From assembly GCA_022566435.1 (NCBI GenBank), contig JADFIX010000100.1:1414-7874 (forward strand): 6,461 nt of DNA. Reading direction: 5' to 3'. The DNA is from Planctomycetota bacterium (GTDB lineage: Bacteria; Planctomycetota; Phycisphaerae; UBA1845). Every line of letters begins with the position of its first letter. The stretch's first letter is position 1. Under the pieces are notes generated by a model. It made no database searches, had not been told where the DNA came from, and saw only the letters and a list, made by a program, of their open reading frames with translations. Of the stretch, positions 5,452 to 6,461 are shown piece after piece. A program made the translations under genes and the position numbers.

Positions 5452-6461
5452 ATGGTGCACACCACTTCGCAAGCATCAATCGGGGTCGTTCCTGCAAGGG
5501 ACGTCCATTTCTTTCTTGGCAGGAGAAACGCACGAACCGGCGGAAGTTGGGTCAAGACAATCGTCTGCGGTTCACTTTTTATCGGAACCGTCTTTCTACC
5601 GACAAGTACAATCGCCGGCGAGAGTCGTGGATGTCCGAGCGCGACCGTGCGTGTCGACGTTTGTACCGACGCCAACGGTGGAGATACTTCGTGGGAGATC
5701 GTCCAGGAGGGATTTGGTATCGTCTTCACAAGTCCGGTCTTTGCTAGTAATTCGTGCAATTCAAACTCGCACTGCATCGATGCCGCCGAATGCTACGACT
5801 TTACGATTTCTGATTCGGGGGGTAACGGCATTGCGATGCCCGGTGGGTACGCCGTTTATCTCGACGGCGTGTTCATTGCCGGCGAAGATCCCTGCTGCGT
5901 CGCCGGCGCGCCGTTCGGAGCCTCGGAGACGGTGGATCTCATCGGCGGACCGGATGGCGAATTCGGCACGATTTTCAGTGACGGTTTCGAGGATGGACAG
6001 TCTGCTGGGTGGTCCTATGCTTCTTCCTCCGGCGGAGTTCAATCCGGGACCAACATTGCCGGGGATTGGGAGGTCTCCATCGTCGGCGTTCCCGATGCCC
6101 TCGCCGGCGACTTCAGCATCCGACTATTCGCCGATTCGAACGTCCACCAGAATCCCGCACCCTATGATGTGACCGCTGCGATCGAGCGAACGGTCCTGCC
6201 GGGGACAGTGCTCTCCGCCTTGATCCAATTTGATGCGATCGCCGGTAGTGGCGGCGTCGGCGGGTCCTATTTCCAAGTCGCGGCAATTAACGCGGCGGAC
6301 CCGAGCAAGTCCATAAGCTACGGTTTCTCCACGACGGGTGACATTGGCGGAGATATCAAGACGACCGTAAGCCCCAGCACCGGGATCGGCTTCGCCGCCA
6401 CCATCGCGGATGACTACTTCGCCAAGTACGGTACGGATTTCACCGGTGATGTGATTATTCG
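5452..6461 (+). CDS. Secreted Cys-containing protein with a 'TDN..E.TWE' type N-terminal module (3' end outside window)
   Basis: The frame is open from ATG 5452 to the window edge (336 codons, no stop). AAGGAGG (5438-5444) lies 7 nt before the start. Residues 1-32 are a polar N-terminal extension; ~33-55 (WVKTIVCGSLFIGTVFLPTSTIAG) are the hydrophobic core of a signal peptide or anchor. Residues ~61-163 read TVRVDVCTDANGGDTSWEIV, then CIDAAECYDFTISDSGGNGIAMPGGYAVYLDG, and close with FGASETVDL. This resembles a module I know from exported bacterial proteins with the pattern TDNYPxETxWE...CYxFTIxDSxGDGI...FGxxE. Residues ~177-336 open with SDGFEDGQSAGWSY, a motif common at the start of secreted jelly-roll domains, and stay beta-rich and Gly/Asp-rich. 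Cys at 61, 71, 102, 108, 114, 148 and 149 may form disulfides. No catalytic motif is visible; a surface or carbohydrate-binding role is a guess. It diverges from the transporter operon. Confidence 0.85.
   Translation, partial: MVHTTSQASIGVVPARDVHFFLGRRNARTGGSWVKTIVCGSLFIGTVFLPTSTIAGESRGCPSATVRVDVCTDANGGDTSWEIVQEGFGIVFTSPVFASNSCNSNSHCIDAAECYDFTISDSGGNGIAMPGGYAVYLDGVFIAGEDPCCVAGAPFGASETVDLIGGPDGEFGTIFSDGFEDGQSAGWSYASSSGGVQSGTNIAGDWEVSIVGVPDALAGDFSIRLFADSNVHQNPAPYDVTAAIERTVLPGTVLSALIQFDAIAGSGGVGGSYFQVAAINAADPSKSISYGFSTTGDIGGDIKTTVSPSTGIGFAATIADDYFAKYGTDFTGDVII

Noticed and set aside
5447..6172. A 241-codon open frame starting at TTG 5447
   Set aside because: It overlaps the 5452 frame out of phase, is rich in Arg, Pro and Ser with no domain, and the ribosome binding site is better spaced for ATG 5452, whose frame gives a signal peptide and recognisable motifs.

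Overview
The window looks like chromosomal DNA from a member of the Planctomycetota, probably an environmental or metagenome-type lineage. This is inferred from gene content, not from a marker gene. The clues are the tail of a DUF1501 protein, a DNRLRE-type secreted protein with Cys-rich and Asp-rich modules and an IPTL/PEP-CTERM-like tail, a second secreted Cys-containing protein, and a long intergenic stretch packed with hairpins. Start codons are mixed (TTG, GTG, ATG), and clear Shine-Dalgarno sequences allow two starts to be corrected.

Layout, left to right. Positions 1-194 (+) hold the C-terminus of a DUF1501 protein. After a 109-bp gap, 304-1386 (+) encodes a surface or exported DNRLRE protein of 360 aa, starting at TTG. 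Positions 1387-2069 (683 bp) contain no convincing gene. They hold a dense, structured non-coding region: a hairpin just after the DNRLRE gene, a long 19-bp-arm inverted repeat, several short GC-rich hairpins, a degenerate tandem array of about six ~25-bp palindromic units, and a nested GC hairpin that could terminate the operon arriving from the right.

Positions 5250-2070 (-) are a compact three-gene MacAB-type ABC transporter operon read leftward: membrane-fusion/adaptor protein, ATPase, then FtsX/MacB-type permease. The genes are translationally coupled, by a TAGTG overlap between adaptor and ATPase and a GTGA overlap between ATPase and permease. No outer-membrane factor gene is present in the window.

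Positions 5251-5451 form a divergent control region. I see candidate promoters in both directions and two identical 12-bp dyads (TTGA-GACG-TCAA) exactly 42 bp apart, one touching each promoter. Positions 5452-6461 (+) are an open, truncated gene with an excellent ribosome binding site. It encodes a secreted protein whose N-terminal module resembles the 'TDN..E.TWE...CY.FTI.DS.G.G' domain of exported proteins, followed by a beta-rich region that begins with a 'DGFEDG..AGW' motif. The shared control region suggests that exporter and secreted protein may be co-regulated; that link is inference.
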